This document shows, in pieces, positions 18,722-27,787 of a stretch of DNA of 64,000 bases (the stretch's first letter is position 1; every line of letters begins with the position of its first letter). This DNA is from Bacteroidota bacterium (GTDB lineage: Bacteria; Bacteroidota; Bacteroidia; AKYH767-A; 2013-40CM-41-45). The notes beneath the pieces are model-generated. The model saw only the letters and a program-made list of their open reading frames with translations. It was not told the origin of the DNA and did not search any database. The translations under genes and the position numbers were made by a program. The stretch is taken from NCBI GenBank assembly GCA_016721305.1, contig JADKIH010000006.1, forward strand, positions 120,378-184,377, read 5' to 3'.

Positions 18722-19158
18722 AGAGGTTAGTTTTGGTTAAACAGAATTTCCTGAAATTTTGGTCAATTTAGAAATTTATCCCGCAGATTAACAAAAATTA
18801 ACTTAAAAGTTTATTAACAGTAGTGTCATTTTTTTTATGCAAGTGGCTTCAAATGACTCAATTCAATCCAAAAAATTGTTGAAATTTTCTTGTTTATTGA
18901 ACGCTCTCCTTCGTTTTTTTTGAAATTTTATTCAATTCCTTACAATAAAATGCAACCTTTGCGCGACATTTCACATTAAACGACCAGGATATTGAATAAA
19001 AGGTTAAAGTTCCCTTCAGAATGTTTTTTAAATGCCTGACTCAAAGGCGTATGAACAAATGATGGTGGAAAACTATCTGAAAAACTTGACTGGTGTTTCA
19101 TTGCCCGCTTAAATTTGTCTCGTTAATTACCAATTAAACCCAAAAAAAAACACAGAAA
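18722..19158. other. 437-base divergent intergenic region
   Basis: AT-rich region between the susC-like gene and the barrel-protein gene. It holds a good promoter for the plus-strand gene (19086-19117). No open reading frame, clear riboswitch or operator was recognised on the susC side. Confidence 0.5.
19086..19117 (+). promoter_or_regulatory. promoter TTG-N21-TAAATTTG of the outer-membrane barrel gene
   Basis: A TTG at 19086-19088 and a perfect -7 element TAAATTTG at 19110-19117 are spaced by 21 bases, the same geometry as the clpC promoter. The leader to the ATG would be about 35 bases. Confidence 0.65.
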
Positions 19159-19854
19159 ATGAAAAAAATTATTCTTTCTGCTGCGTTAGTAGCCATTGCT
19201 GGATTTACTTATGCACAAAAACCAACTGCAGGTGCAGTAACTGGTGAGATTCAATTGAACTTCCAGACTGGTACATCAGCAGTGAATGTTGTGTCGCCTG
19301 ATCTGAAAGCTCGTTATTTCCTTGCTGATGACATGGCACTTCGTCTGAATCTCGGCGTGACTAGCTCTAGCACTAGTCAGGATGTAACTGAAAACCCTGA
19401 TGGTACAGGTGCTACCGGTACTGTAGAGTCTAGCACTAGCGGCTTCTCTATCGGTGTTGGTATCGAAAAACACTTCGCCGGAACTGAGCGTCTGTCTCCT
19501 TACATCGGTGCAGGAATCGGTTACTCTTCATCATCTTCTAGCGACACTTGGACTAATGCTTCAGTGGATCAGTATGGTGTAGCTTCTTACGTTGATGGTT
19601 ACAGCGTATCTGCTGACGGTGGTTCAGTTGGTACTTTCAGCATCCGTTTGCTTGCTGGTGCTGATTACTACTTTGTAAACAATGTTTACATGGGTGTTGA
19701 AGTTGGTTGGGGCTTTAGCTCATCATCTGAAGGTGATAGCAAAGCTACTGTAACTTCTGGTGGTACTTCTACTACTGTTACATCTAAAGGTGGTAGCTCT
19801 TCTTCTTTGAGCGTTTCTACAAACCCGGGTCTTCGCCTTGGTTTCCGTTTCTAA
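19159..19854 (+). CDS. outer-membrane beta-barrel protein, Ser/Thr/Gly-rich
   Basis: A 231-residue protein with a signal peptide (MKKIILSAALVAIAGFTYAQ). The mature part alternates hydrophobic and polar residues, with long Ser/Thr/Gly loops, and ends in LRLGFRF, the terminal aromatic residue typical of outer-membrane barrels. Strand pairs such as GFSIGVGIEKHF, SPYIGAGIGYSSS and FSIRLLAGADYYFVNNVYMGVEVGWGF (given in part) suggest an eight-stranded barrel of the OmpW/outer-membrane-protein-beta-barrel group. Its codons are strongly biased and it has a strong promoter and terminator, so high expression is likely. The function is unknown. Confidence 0.85.
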   Translation: MKKIILSAALVAIAGFTYAQKPTAGAVTGEIQLNFQTGTSAVNVVSPDLKARYFLADDMALRLNLGVTSSSTSQDVTENPDGTGATGTVESSTSGFSIGVGIEKHFAGTERLSPYIGAGIGYSSSSSSDTWTNASVDQYGVASYVDGYSVSADGGSVGTFSIRLLAGADYYFVNNVYMGVEVGWGFSSSSEGDSKATVTSGGTSTTVTSKGGSSSSLSVSTNPGLRLGFRF

Positions 19855-19871
19855 TCAGAAACTGACTTTAT

Positions 19872-19905
19872 AAAAAAGTCCGCCTTTAAGGCGGACTTTT
19901 TTTTT
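19872..19905. terminator. bidirectional terminator between the barrel gene and smpB
   Basis: Near-perfect palindrome AAGTCCGCCTT / AAGGCGGACTT with flanking A and T runs, between two convergent genes. It reaches into the smpB stop codon. Confidence 0.92.
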
Positions 19906-20353
19906 ATCTGACAACTCGACTTATCTCTCTCTGCTGATCTTTCTTCTTCATATCCTCCCGCTTGTCAAAAAGCTTTTTACCACGGGCTAGGGCAATCTCT
20001 AATTTGGCAAAACCGCGATCACTGAAAAATAATTGGATTGGTATGATCGTCGTTCCTTTTTCTTTGAGCTTCGAAAGAATCTTCTGCATCTCACTTTTGT
20101 TCAACAATAACTTCCTGAGCCGCTTCGGTTCATGATTGTTGTACGAGCCTTGTTTAAACTCAGAGATGTGCATATTCTTCACCCACAAGTCTCCATTCAT
20201 GAACACACAAAAGGCATCCGTTAAGGTTGCTTTCCCCTCACGAATAGACTTAACTTCTGTACCCGTCAGCATAATGCCTGCCGTATAGGTGGTTAAAAAG
20301 TTGTACTCGAAAGAGGCCTTCTTATTCTTAATAACTATTGCTTCGTGGGCCAT
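19904..20353 (-). CDS. smpB: SsrA-binding protein SmpB
   Basis: SmpB binds tmRNA and delivers it to stalled ribosomes for trans-translation. The 149-residue length is normal. Family motifs are FLTTYTAGIMLTGTEVKSIR near residue 19-38, the NHEPKRLRKLLLNKSE segment, GTTIIPIQLFFSDRGFAKLEIALARGKKLFDKRE (shown only in part: ARGKKLFDKRE), and a Lys/Arg-rich C-terminal tail. It follows the Nramp gene on the same strand with a 20-base gap. The partner tmRNA gene was not seen in this window. Confidence 0.97.
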   Translation of the reverse strand: MAHEAIVIKNKKASFEYNFLTTYTAGIMLTGTEVKSIREGKATLTDAFCVFMNGDLWVKNMHISEFKQGSYNNHEPKRLRKLLLNKSEMQKILSKLKEKGTTIIPIQLFFSDRGFAKLEIALARGKKLFDKREDMKKKDQQREISRVVR

Positions 20354-20373
20354 ATCGGGTGCAAATTACAAAA

Positions 20374-22257
20374 TCATTTGACCATCGTGTCATTCCTTAC
20401 AATCAACACCGGTATTTCTACCTTATGCCGAACTGAGTCGACGGTAGTGCCCAGGATGAAGTCCTTGAAGCCTTTGTGTCCGTGAGCGCCCATTACCAAC
20501 AAATCGGGCTTGAACTCTTTGACGATCCTTGGAATAGCTCGCTTCGGATTTCCATAGCCAACCTTGATCTCAACGGCATAACCTATCTCCTTCAATTGCT
20601 CGGCATATCGCTTCAGATACTTAACATCGGCCAAATATTCGTAATCCCTGATATCATGTGTCATCATCAATGCACCTGCTGATTCAACTATGTGAATTAA
20701 GAGATACTTCGCTTTTAATCCTCCCTGAGCTAATGCATTGTTGATGTTCTGCTCATCAGTCGCAGAGAAATCAACAGCAACTGCTATACGTTCGTATGGA
20801 CTGATCGTAGCCGTGATGATTTTTTTGAATTCTCCATGTGGACTCTCAGGAAGATGTGTCTCTTTGCTTTGGAATAATGGACGAAACGTGATGTATAACA
20901 GTAAAAATCCTGCGGCAATAACAATCGGGACAACGCCAAACGAAATAATCATCGGATGATCGCTGCTCTTCATCCATTCGTCAAGCTGACCAATTATTAA
21001 ACGGACATTCAATCCAACAATGATAATGGCAATAATCCACGACGCAATTCGTGTCGGAAGAGAAATTGCGAAATCTTTCATCTTTGTTTTATCACTGACA
21101 AAGTGAATCAGTGGAATCACTGCAAAGCCTAATTGCAAACTCAAAATAACCTGCGATAAAATAAGAAGCTTGCCGGTGGCTTCTTCGCCGAAATAAATAA
21201 TTGTGATCAGCGCCGGAATGATGGCAATCAAACGAGTTATTAATCGACGTATCCACGGTGCAATCCGAAGCTTCAAATATCCCTCCATCACAATTTGTCC
21301 TGCCAAAGTTCCGGTAAGTGTAGAACTCTGTCCAGCTGCAATTAATGCAATGGCAAATAACTTCGGTGCGAGTGTCGACCCTAATAAAGGTGCCAGAAAC
21401 CGATGCGCATCCTGAATCTCTGCTACATCATACATACCATTCTTGTAAAAGGCTGAAGCTGCCAAAATCAAAATTGCCGCGTTTACAAAAAAGGCCAGAT
21501 TCAAGGCAATGACGGAGTCAATCATATTAAACCGTATTGCTTTCTTGATCTCTTCTTTCGTGTGCTTAAACTTCCTTGTTTGCACCAAAGATGAGTGGAG
21601 ATATAAATTGTGCGGCATAACCGTCGCTCCGATAATTCCGATTGCAATGTACAGTGCCATTGAATTCGGAAGCGATGGAACGAAGCCGGTAACGATTTCA
21701 CTCATTTGTGGCTTGGCCAGAATCATCTCTGCTAAAAAGGCCATTCCGATAATTGAAATTAATCCCAGAATAAAGGCTTCCATTTTTCTGATTCCAAAAT
21801 TAATCAGAAACAAAAGCAAGAATGTGTCAAGCACCGTTATACAAACGCCGGCAATCAATGGAATGCCAAAAAGCAATTGCATCCCAATTGCCATTCCCAA
21901 CACTTCCGCTAGATCACAGGCCGCAATGGCAATCTCAGCCAATATGTAGAGTGAAATATTGACCGGACGCGAATAGGTTTCTCGCGAAGCCTGTGCAAGA
22001 TCTCTCCCTCGTACTATTCCTAAACGTGCACTCAAACCTTGTAATAAGATGGCCATCATATTCGACATCAGCAATACCCAAATTAATGTATAGCCAAACT
22101 GACTGCCGCCGGCAATATCGGTTGCCCAATTTCCCGGATCCATGTATCCGACACTTACTAAATATGCCGGTCCCAGAAATGAAAAGAACTTCTTAAACTT
22201 CGACATCTTAGTTGTGTCGACACTCTCGTGAACTTCAGGAAGTGATTGATCTGTCAT
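20374..22257 (-). CDS. mntH: Nramp divalent-metal transporter fused to a C-terminal UspA domain
   Basis: Proton-coupled importer of manganese or iron. A 627-residue protein: residues 1-465 form 11-12 membrane helices with the metal-site motifs DPGN (40-43, first helix) and MPHNLYLHS (sixth helix). The usual Nramp length is about 410-450. Residues about 485-627 are an extra universal-stress-protein domain, from YERIAVAVDFSATDEQ to the nucleotide-binding loop MGAHGHKGFKDFILGTT. The UspA part may bind ATP or sense energy state and modulate transport; that is inference. It is preceded, 26 bases away, by the gene of an MntR/DtxR-type regulator, which carries an operator-like palindrome in front. 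Manganese is the likeliest substrate. Confidence 0.93.
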   Translation of the reverse strand: MTDQSLPEVHESVDTTKMSKFKKFFSFLGPAYLVSVGYMDPGNWATDIAGGSQFGYTLIWVLLMSNMMAILLQGLSARLGIVRGRDLAQASRETYSRPVNISLYILAEIAIAACDLAEVLGMAIGMQLLFGIPLIAGVCITVLDTFLLLFLINFGIRKMEAFILGLISIIGMAFLAEMILAKPQMSEIVTGFVPSLPNSMALYIAIGIIGATVMPHNLYLHSSLVQTRKFKHTKEEIKKAIRFNMIDSVIALNLAFFVNAAILILAASAFYKNGMYDVAEIQDAHRFLAPLLGSTLAPKLFAIALIAAGQSSTLTGTLAGQIVMEGYLKLRIAPWIRRLITRLIAIIPALITIIYFGEEATGKLLILSQVILSLQLGFAVIPLIHFVSDKTKMKDFAISLPTRIASWIIAIIIVGLNVRLIIGQLDEWMKSSDHPMIISFGVVPIVIAAGFLLLYITFRPLFQSKETHLPESPHGEFKKIITATISPYERIAVAVDFSATDEQNINNALAQGGLKAKYLLIHIVESAGALMMTHDIRDYEYLADVKYLKRYAEQLKEIGYAVEIKVGYGNPKRAIPRIVKEFKPDLLVMGAHGHKGFKDFILGTTVDSVRHKVEIPVLIVRNDTMVK

Positions 22258-22283
22258 AGTTAGAAAATTATTATGTGATTGAA

Positions 22284-22952
22284 TTATGCGCTTGCCTCAA
22301 CAAGAATCTTACTTGCCACTTCGTGCGAAATGTGAATTGTCTTTTTTTGCCCCGTCATTTGAATATCCATCGAACGATCGAACTGAGTAATTTCATTAAC
22401 CTTGATTTTTTTGCCAGGTAATAATCCTCGTTCATCCAGGTAATCCAGAAAATCAGTTTCATGGTAATTGACCCCGGCAATCTGTAATCTTATATTCACC
22501 TTGGTATCCGAAAGGGGAATCGCCCTTTGTAGAGGAAAATTTCCTGACTCGTCAGGTATCGGATCTCCATGCGGATCACATTCCGGCCTACCCAGAAAAT
22601 TGTATAATCGCTCGACGAGTAAATCTGATTTAACATGCTCCAATTGCTCTGCGATCTCATGTACCTCTCCCCATTTGAAACCAAGTTTCTCTACCAGAAA
22701 AAGCTCCCACAAACGATGACGGCGAATGATGCTTATCGCCATCTTTTTTCCTGCAGCCGTGAGATGTACACCGTAATATTTCTGATAGTTCAATAATTTC
22801 TTATCAGACAATTTGCGAATCATATCGGTGACTGTTGCTGCTGAAATTTGCAATTTCTCCGCGATTGAATTTGTATTGATTCGTTCTTTCGAATTGTCCA
22901 GTAACTGAAAAATGGATTTCAGATAATTTTCTTCTGCAAGAGATAAATTCAT
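22284..22952 (-). CDS. MntR/DtxR-family metal-dependent transcriptional regulator
   Basis: A 222-residue repressor. The N-terminal winged helix (residues 1-62) has SLAEENYLKSIFQL and the recognition helix ISAATVTDMIRKLSD. The metal-binding and dimerisation domain follows with HRLWELFLVEKLGFKWGEVH and HVKSDLLVERLYNFLGRPECDPHGDPIP (pieces of the conserved site). The C-terminal FeoA/SH3-like domain (about 145-222) is present, as in DtxR-type rather than short MntR proteins. It is first in an operon with the Nramp gene, so it likely represses metal uptake when manganese or iron is plentiful and controls its own expression through the box at 22963-22978. Confidence 0.94.
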   Translation of the reverse strand: MNLSLAEENYLKSIFQLLDNSKERINTNSIAEKLQISAATVTDMIRKLSDKKLLNYQKYYGVHLTAAGKKMAISIIRRHRLWELFLVEKLGFKWGEVHEIAEQLEHVKSDLLVERLYNFLGRPECDPHGDPIPDESGNFPLQRAIPLSDTKVNIRLQIAGVNYHETDFLDYLDERGLLPGKKIKVNEITQFDRSMDIQMTGQKKTIHISHEVASKILVEASA

Positions 22953-22962
22953 GGTAGATAAA

Positions 22963-22978
22963 TTTAGATTAGCCTAAA
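22963..22978. promoter_or_regulatory. MntR/DtxR-type operator upstream of the regulator-Nramp operon
   Basis: Imperfect palindrome TTTAGATTAGCCTAAA, starting 11 bases before the regulator's ATG. It closely resembles the DtxR/MntR box core TTAGGCTA-CCTAA. The position suggests autoregulation. Confidence 0.7.
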
Positions 22979-23082
22979 AATATTTTGTGAATTAACGAAA
23001 TAAATTGAAACATCCGACAAGTTTTTTTCCGGCTCTGTTAAAAAGTTATTCAACCTGTCGGGTTTCCGAGCCATTCTTCCGG

Positions 23083-23090
23083 TAAATTTG
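23083..23090 (+). promoter_or_regulatory. -7 element TAAATTTG seven bases before the pyrD start
   Basis: Perfect TAnnTTTG match. Because transcripts usually begin several bases past this element, the pyrD mRNA could be leaderless or nearly so. No -33 TTG at 21-base spacing is present. Confidence 0.5.
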
Positions 23091-23097
23091 CCCCGTC

Positions 23098-24156
23098 ATG
23101 GGATTCTACACGCAAATCATCCGTCCTTTACTCTCTAAAATCGATCCTGAAAGAGTTCACCATCTGGTTTATAAGCTTCTCAAATTCAGCTTCTCCATTC
23201 CGGGAGTGAAACCGCTTGTCAAAGCTTCTCATCTTATGTCGGATAACCGACTCAAACGAACGGTTTTAGGAATCGACTTCCCTAATCCGGTTGGACTTGC
23301 AGCAGGCTTCGATAAGGATGCCGGATTGTTCGAAGAATTATCATGCCTCGGCTTTGGCTTCATTGAAGTAGGTACTGTAACTCCTTTGCCTCAGCCGGGA
23401 AATGATAAGCCTCGCATGTTTCGCTTACCCCTCGATTCAGCTCTTATTAATCGAATGGGCTTCAATAACGAAGGTGTAGTGCCTATGCAAAGCCGTCTTA
23501 AGCGGAGACCTCCCGGAATTATTGTTGGAGGGAATATTGGAAAGAACAAAGTCACTCCCAACGATGATGCTATCCTCGACTACGAAGTATGCTTTTCAAG
23601 CCTCTTTGATTTTGTGGATTACTTTGCCGTGAACGTCAGCTCGCCGAATACCCCCGGACTTCGTTCGCTTCAGGAGAAGGAACCATTAATGTTTATTCTG
23701 AATCGCCTCCAGGAATTAAATTCAGACCTTGCTTCACACTCGAAATTAAATAAGAGAAAACCGATACTTCTGAAAATTGCTCCCGACCTGACCGATACCC
23801 AGCTCGATGAAATAATTGAAGTCGTCGATGCAACCAAAATTGATGGCGTTATTGCAACGAACACAACCATCTCGCGTGAAGGATTGAAAACGGATTCCGA
23901 TTTTGTCAGCCAAATCGGTGCCGGTGGACTCAGCGGGAAACCTTTGACTCATCGATCGACAGAAGTAATCAGGTATTTGCACCAAAAATCTAAAGGTTCA
24001 TTTGTAATCATTGGAGCAGGAGGGATTCATTCTCCCGAAGACGCACTGGAAAAATTAAAAGCCGGAGCATCGCTTATTCAGCTTTACACCGGCTTTATTT
24101 ATGAGGGCCCCGGATTGATTCAAAGAATTAATCGGGAAATTTTATCTAAGTCTTAA
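23098..24156 (+). CDS. pyrD: dihydroorotate dehydrogenase (quinone), class 2
   Basis: Oxidises dihydroorotate to orotate in pyrimidine synthesis, passing electrons to quinone. The 352-residue length and the N-terminal membrane-associating helices (MGFYTQIIRPLLSKIDPERVHHL, residues 1-23, shown here as LLSKIDPERVHHLVYKLL) define class 2. FMN-binding and catalytic motifs follow: NPVGLAAGFDKDA, EVGTVTPLPQPGNDKPRMFR, RMGFNNEG, and NVSSPNTPGLRSLQ with the catalytic serine. The end has GAGGIHSPEDALEKLKAGAS. It converges with phoU, whose stop lies 12 bases away. Confidence 0.97.
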   Translation: MGFYTQIIRPLLSKIDPERVHHLVYKLLKFSFSIPGVKPLVKASHLMSDNRLKRTVLGIDFPNPVGLAAGFDKDAGLFEELSCLGFGFIEVGTVTPLPQPGNDKPRMFRLPLDSALINRMGFNNEGVVPMQSRLKRRPPGIIVGGNIGKNKVTPNDDAILDYEVCFSSLFDFVDYFAVNVSSPNTPGLRSLQEKEPLMFILNRLQELNSDLASHSKLNKRKPILLKIAPDLTDTQLDEIIEVVDATKIDGVIATNTTISREGLKTDSDFVSQIGAGGLSGKPLTHRSTEVIRYLHQKSKGSFVIIGAGGIHSPEDALEKLKAGASLIQLYTGFIYEGPGLIQRINREILSKS

Positions 24157-24168
24157 TTGGTCCGAGAC

Positions 24169-24829
24169 TTATTTCACAGGAACGTGTTTCAATACTTTTG
24201 CTTCAAGGAAGAAAATGATTTCTTCCGCAACATTCTTCACCTGATCACCGGTGCGCTCTAGTTTTCGAATTGTTGAGATAATGTGCAACGACTGACGTAC
24301 ATTTTTAGAATGGGTAGTAATATATTCTTCGATTACGGCATTCGCATTCCCGTTGATTTCGTCGAGTAAATCATCCATCTTGAAAATACCTCTGGCAATC
24401 TTCGTGTCTTCCTGATCAAATGCGGCCTGTACGTCTTCCAGCATTTTAATCGATGTGGTAAACATTTCACTCACTCGTGTCACTTCCAGTAAATCTGCAT
24501 CAAATGGCCCCGAAGCCTCGGCAACGTAACGGCAAATTCCATCGGCAATATCTCCGATTCGTTCCAGATTGGAATTGATCTTCAAAACAGCAAGTACGAA
24601 GCGTAAATCAATTGCAACGGGATTGAACAAAGCGAATATATTCTCGCAATCCTTATCAATTTTTAATTCAAGTGCATTTACGCGTTTCTCGTTGAAATTT
24701 ACTTCACGAGCCAATTCTGTCCATCGATTCAAATGCAGATTTAGCTTTTCGCATTTGCTGAGTAATGAGATCGAACATTTCAACTGCTTCGTCCTTCAGT
24801 CTTTTTAATTCTATATCCAGATGTGTCAT
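24169..24829 (-). CDS. phoU: phosphate signalling protein PhoU, one frameshift
   Basis: PhoU links the Pst transporter to the PhoR/PhoB pathway and damps phosphate uptake. The true start is the ATG at 24829 (MTHLDIELKRLKDEAVEMFD). That frame runs through DLITQQMRKAKSA to about 24715, where it meets a TGA. The rest (LAREVNFNEKRVNALELKID, ALFNPVAIDLRFVLAVLKIN, SNLERIGDIADGI, RTGDQVKNVAEEI) is one frame away. The two parts together give the normal length of about 220 residues, with PhoU helices and the E/D-rich metal-binding loops intact. Removing one base near 24711-24720 joins them, so a sequence error is likely. It ends the porin-pst operon. Confidence 0.92.
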
Positions 24830-24881
24830 AGTCTTTAGCCTTAGATTTTACAAATATAATAATTACATGCTTGGATAAGGA

Positions 24882-25643
24882 TCACCCAAAGCGACCTGTA
24901 ACATAACTCTGAGTGCGAGGATTCTGCGGATTCGTAAAGATTACCTGCGTGTCATCGAACTCAATCAACTCGCCCAGATAAAAGAATGCCGTTTTATCGC
25001 TTACACGGCCTGCTTGTTGCATATTATGGGTTACGATGATAATCGTGTATTTGCTCTTTAATTCGTAAATCAATTCTTCGATCTTCGAAGTTGATATCGG
25101 ATCCAAAGCTGATGCGGGCTCATCCATGAGAAGCACAGATGGCTCGATAGCTAATGCTCTTGCAATACATAAACGTTGTTGCTGTCCACCTGAAAGTTCG
25201 AAAGCAGATTTCTTCAATTTGTCTTTTACTTCTTCCCAAAGTGCAGCCTGACGCAAGGAAGTTTCTACGCGCTCTTCAACAAAGGAAGCGTGGTTCAATC
25301 CGTTTACCCGTAAACCATAAGCTACGTTTTCAAAAATTGATTTCGGAAATGGATTCGGTTTTTGAAAAACCATTCCGACTTTTTTTCGCAATTCATCAAC
25401 ACGCAAGCTTTTTGAATAAATGTCTTTTCCGTCAATCTGTACATCGCCTTCGATACGGATTCCCGGAATCAGATCGTTCATACGATTGAATAAACGCAAA
25501 TACGTCGATTTACCGCAACCTGATGGTCCGATCAATGCAGTGACCGTATTCGGCTGCACTGACATGGTAATTCCTTTCAAAGCATGAAAGGCGCCATAAT
25601 ACAGATTTACGTTTTTGGATTCTATTTTTGGATTCATAGTCAT
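24882..25643 (-). CDS. pstB: phosphate ABC transporter ATPase PstB
   Basis: ATP-binding subunit powering high-affinity phosphate import. The 253 residues have Walker A GPSGCGKST (39-47), the Q-loop FQKPNPFPKSIFENV, the signature LSGGQQQRLCIARAL, Walker B VLLMDEPASALDP and the switch His in VTHNMQQA. Its ATG overlaps the pstA stop (TAATG), so translation is coupled. A second in-frame ATG is two codons later. Followed by phoU. Confidence 0.98.
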   Translation of the reverse strand: MTMNPKIESKNVNLYYGAFHALKGITMSVQPNTVTALIGPSGCGKSTYLRLFNRMNDLIPGIRIEGDVQIDGKDIYSKSLRVDELRKKVGMVFQKPNPFPKSIFENVAYGLRVNGLNHASFVEERVETSLRQAALWEEVKDKLKKSAFELSGGQQQRLCIARALAIEPSVLLMDEPASALDPISTSKIEELIYELKSKYTIIIVTHNMQQAGRVSDKTAFFYLGELIEFDDTQVIFTNPQNPRTQSYVTGRFG

Positions 25644-26497
25644 TAGTTCATTTTTACTTTTTTGCTAAGGAAACGACGCAGCGCATTCGCAAGCAAGTTT
25701 AATATTAACACAAACAAAACGAGGACTAAGGCAGTACCATATGCCATGTCGCGCGATTCAGCAACCTTTGTCCCGCTTGTTGAAATTACATAGAGGTGAT
25801 ACGGTAAAGCCATTACCTGATCAAAGATACTATGAGGTAATTTTGGTAAGAAGTAAGCAGCAACTGTAAATAGGATAGGAGCTGTTTCTCCGGATACACG
25901 GCCAATGGATAAAATCAAGCCGGTTATGATATTCGGCATTGCGATTGGAAGAATAACTCGACGTGTAGTTTGTAGTTTTGTGGCACCCAATGCAAGGCTA
26001 CCTAGTCGGAATGAATCATCGATTGCGATCAATGCTTCTTCCGTAACTCGAATTACGACAGGTAGAGCAAGTAAACCTAGAGTTAATGATCCTGCTAAAA
26101 TTGAATCACCGAATTTCAAAGTGTTTACAAAAAGTGCCATTCCGAATAATCCGAATACGATGGACGGAATGCCGGCCAGATTCGCCGTCATCAGTTTCAC
26201 AAATCGTTTAAACCAGGAGTCAACCGTGTATTCGTGAATATAGATTCCTGCCATGACGCCTAAAGGAAAAGCGAAGAGCATTGAACCGGCAACGAGATAA
26301 AGCGTTCCGACAATGGCCGGATAAATTCCGCCTTTCGTCATTCCGTCTTCCGGCATTGTGGTAAGAAATTTCCAGTTCAACATGTGCCAGCCTCTGACGA
26401 AGATGAATTCAAGGATCCAGAATAAAATGAGTATTACGCCAAGACTCAGTAAGCGAAATATCCAGAAGGCTATTTTTTCTTTAAGTTGCTTTGACAT
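25643..26497 (-). CDS. pstA: phosphate ABC transporter permease PstA
   Basis: One of the two membrane subunits of the Pst channel. The 284 residues form six membrane helices. The permease EAA loop with its conserved glycine is visible (RLGSLALGATKLQTTRRVILPIAMPNIITG, core LGATKLQTTRRVILP). The segment NLAGIPSIVFGLFG and the region RVSGETAPILFT are typical of PstA. One base separates it from the pstC stop, and it overlaps pstB. No frameshift. Confidence 0.97.
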   Translation of the reverse strand: MSKQLKEKIAFWIFRLLSLGVILILFWILEFIFVRGWHMLNWKFLTTMPEDGMTKGGIYPAIVGTLYLVAGSMLFAFPLGVMAGIYIHEYTVDSWFKRFVKLMTANLAGIPSIVFGLFGMALFVNTLKFGDSILAGSLTLGLLALPVVIRVTEEALIAIDDSFRLGSLALGATKLQTTRRVILPIAMPNIITGLILSIGRVSGETAPILFTVAAYFLPKLPHSIFDQVMALPYHLYVISTSGTKVAESRDMAYGTALVLVLFVLILNLLANALRRFLSKKVKMN

Positions 26498-26498
26498 A

Positions 26499-27697
26499 TT
26501 ACTTGTTGAATTTTCTTTTTGCTGAAACTGATTGAACCCATAAATTGATTACAAGTGTAATGAGGAAGAGGATACATCCTAAAGCAAACAATGCTTTATA
26601 GTGTACTCCGTCTTTCGGCGCCTCTCCCAATTCTGCTGCAATTGTTGCAGGAATCGTTCGTACCGGTTGAAGTAAACTATGTGGCATAACAGCTGCATTT
26701 CCCGTCACCATCAAACGGCCATCGTTTCTCCGATAGCACGACCGATACCAAGAATGGCTGCAGCCGAGATGCCTGACATCGAATTAGGAATGATTACACG
26801 TGCGATGGTCTGCCATTTATTTGCGCCCAATGCAAGTGACGCTTCTTTCATGCTTCTCGGCGTATTTCGAATCGCATCTTCCGATACGGTGATAATCGTC
26901 GGCAGTGCCATGATCGCCAAAACGATACTTCCGGCTAGCGCTGTCTCACCAACAGGTAGATTAAACGTATCATGAATCAGCGGAACAATCACAATCAATC
27001 CAAAGAAACCATAGACTACTGAAGGGATGCCTGCCAGCAATTCAATAATCGGTTTCAATATTTTTCGTAATCGTTCATCTGCCACTTCAGCCATGTAAAT
27101 CGCTGTAGCCAAACCAACCGGTAAGGCAAAAAGAATGGCGAAGAATGAAACCATCAGTGTTCCTAAGATGAGCGGAAGAACACCTAACTGAACAGCAGGC
27201 TCTGCAGTCGGAAACCATTCGCGACCTGAAATAAAATCGGGAATATTGTTTTTGGCTACACTTACTGTTTTGCCTTTAAAATCTTTGGCTAGGTACTTAT
27301 CAGGGTAAACGGCCAACATTGATGGGATACTGTCGGTTAACCTGCTTAATTTCTCCGGAAGATATTCGAAGTTTTCTCCAATCTCTTCTTCCGAAAAATA
27401 ATTCGACACGTCGTTAATCGTAAATAAAATGATCGTGTCGTTCTTACCGCCAACGGTTTGCCAGTTCGTAATTTTCTGATCAAAGATATCTTTGATTTGA
27501 GGGGCTGTTAATTTCTCGATCGGATTCCCTTTACTTACCACAATTACATTGTGATTTTCGAGAGGAGAGGTACTAAACAACGAAAACCCTTCCTTAAAAA
27601 GAAAGAGTACGATGAGTAAAACGGCGAGCGCTGATATGGAACTGCTGATCATCAGCATTCCTTCGATCAACTTTTCGATAAATCTTTTTAGAGTCAT
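26499..27697 (-). CDS. pstC: phosphate ABC transporter permease PstC with a PstS-like periplasmic insert, one frameshift
   Basis: Second membrane subunit of the Pst channel; the ATG at 27697 is preferred over an upstream TTG. The first helix (about 15-36) is followed by an unusual insert (about residues 50-145) before the normal permease core. The insert (VIVVSKGNPIEKLTAPQIKD, then FDQKITNWQTVGGKNDTIIL) closely mirrors PstS of the same operon (VIVNPQNKVSKLTRQQLED, then YTGKIKNWKQVGGEDMQIVV), but lacks the phosphate-binding SSGT loop. The permease core shows LAGIPSVVYGFFGL and the EAA loop SLALGANKWQTIARVIIP. At 26711-26716 the frame breaks: GRAIGETMAV stops, and LMVTGNAAVMPHSL continues one frame away. 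One missing base explains it. Total about 399 residues. Confidence 0.93.
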
Positions 27698-27787
27698 GTT
27701 GCTTCCTGATTGCAATGCTCTGTTCTATAATATACAGGCTGACTGTAGAAACAGTCAGCCTGCATTAAAAACACGAAGTGAAAAATA

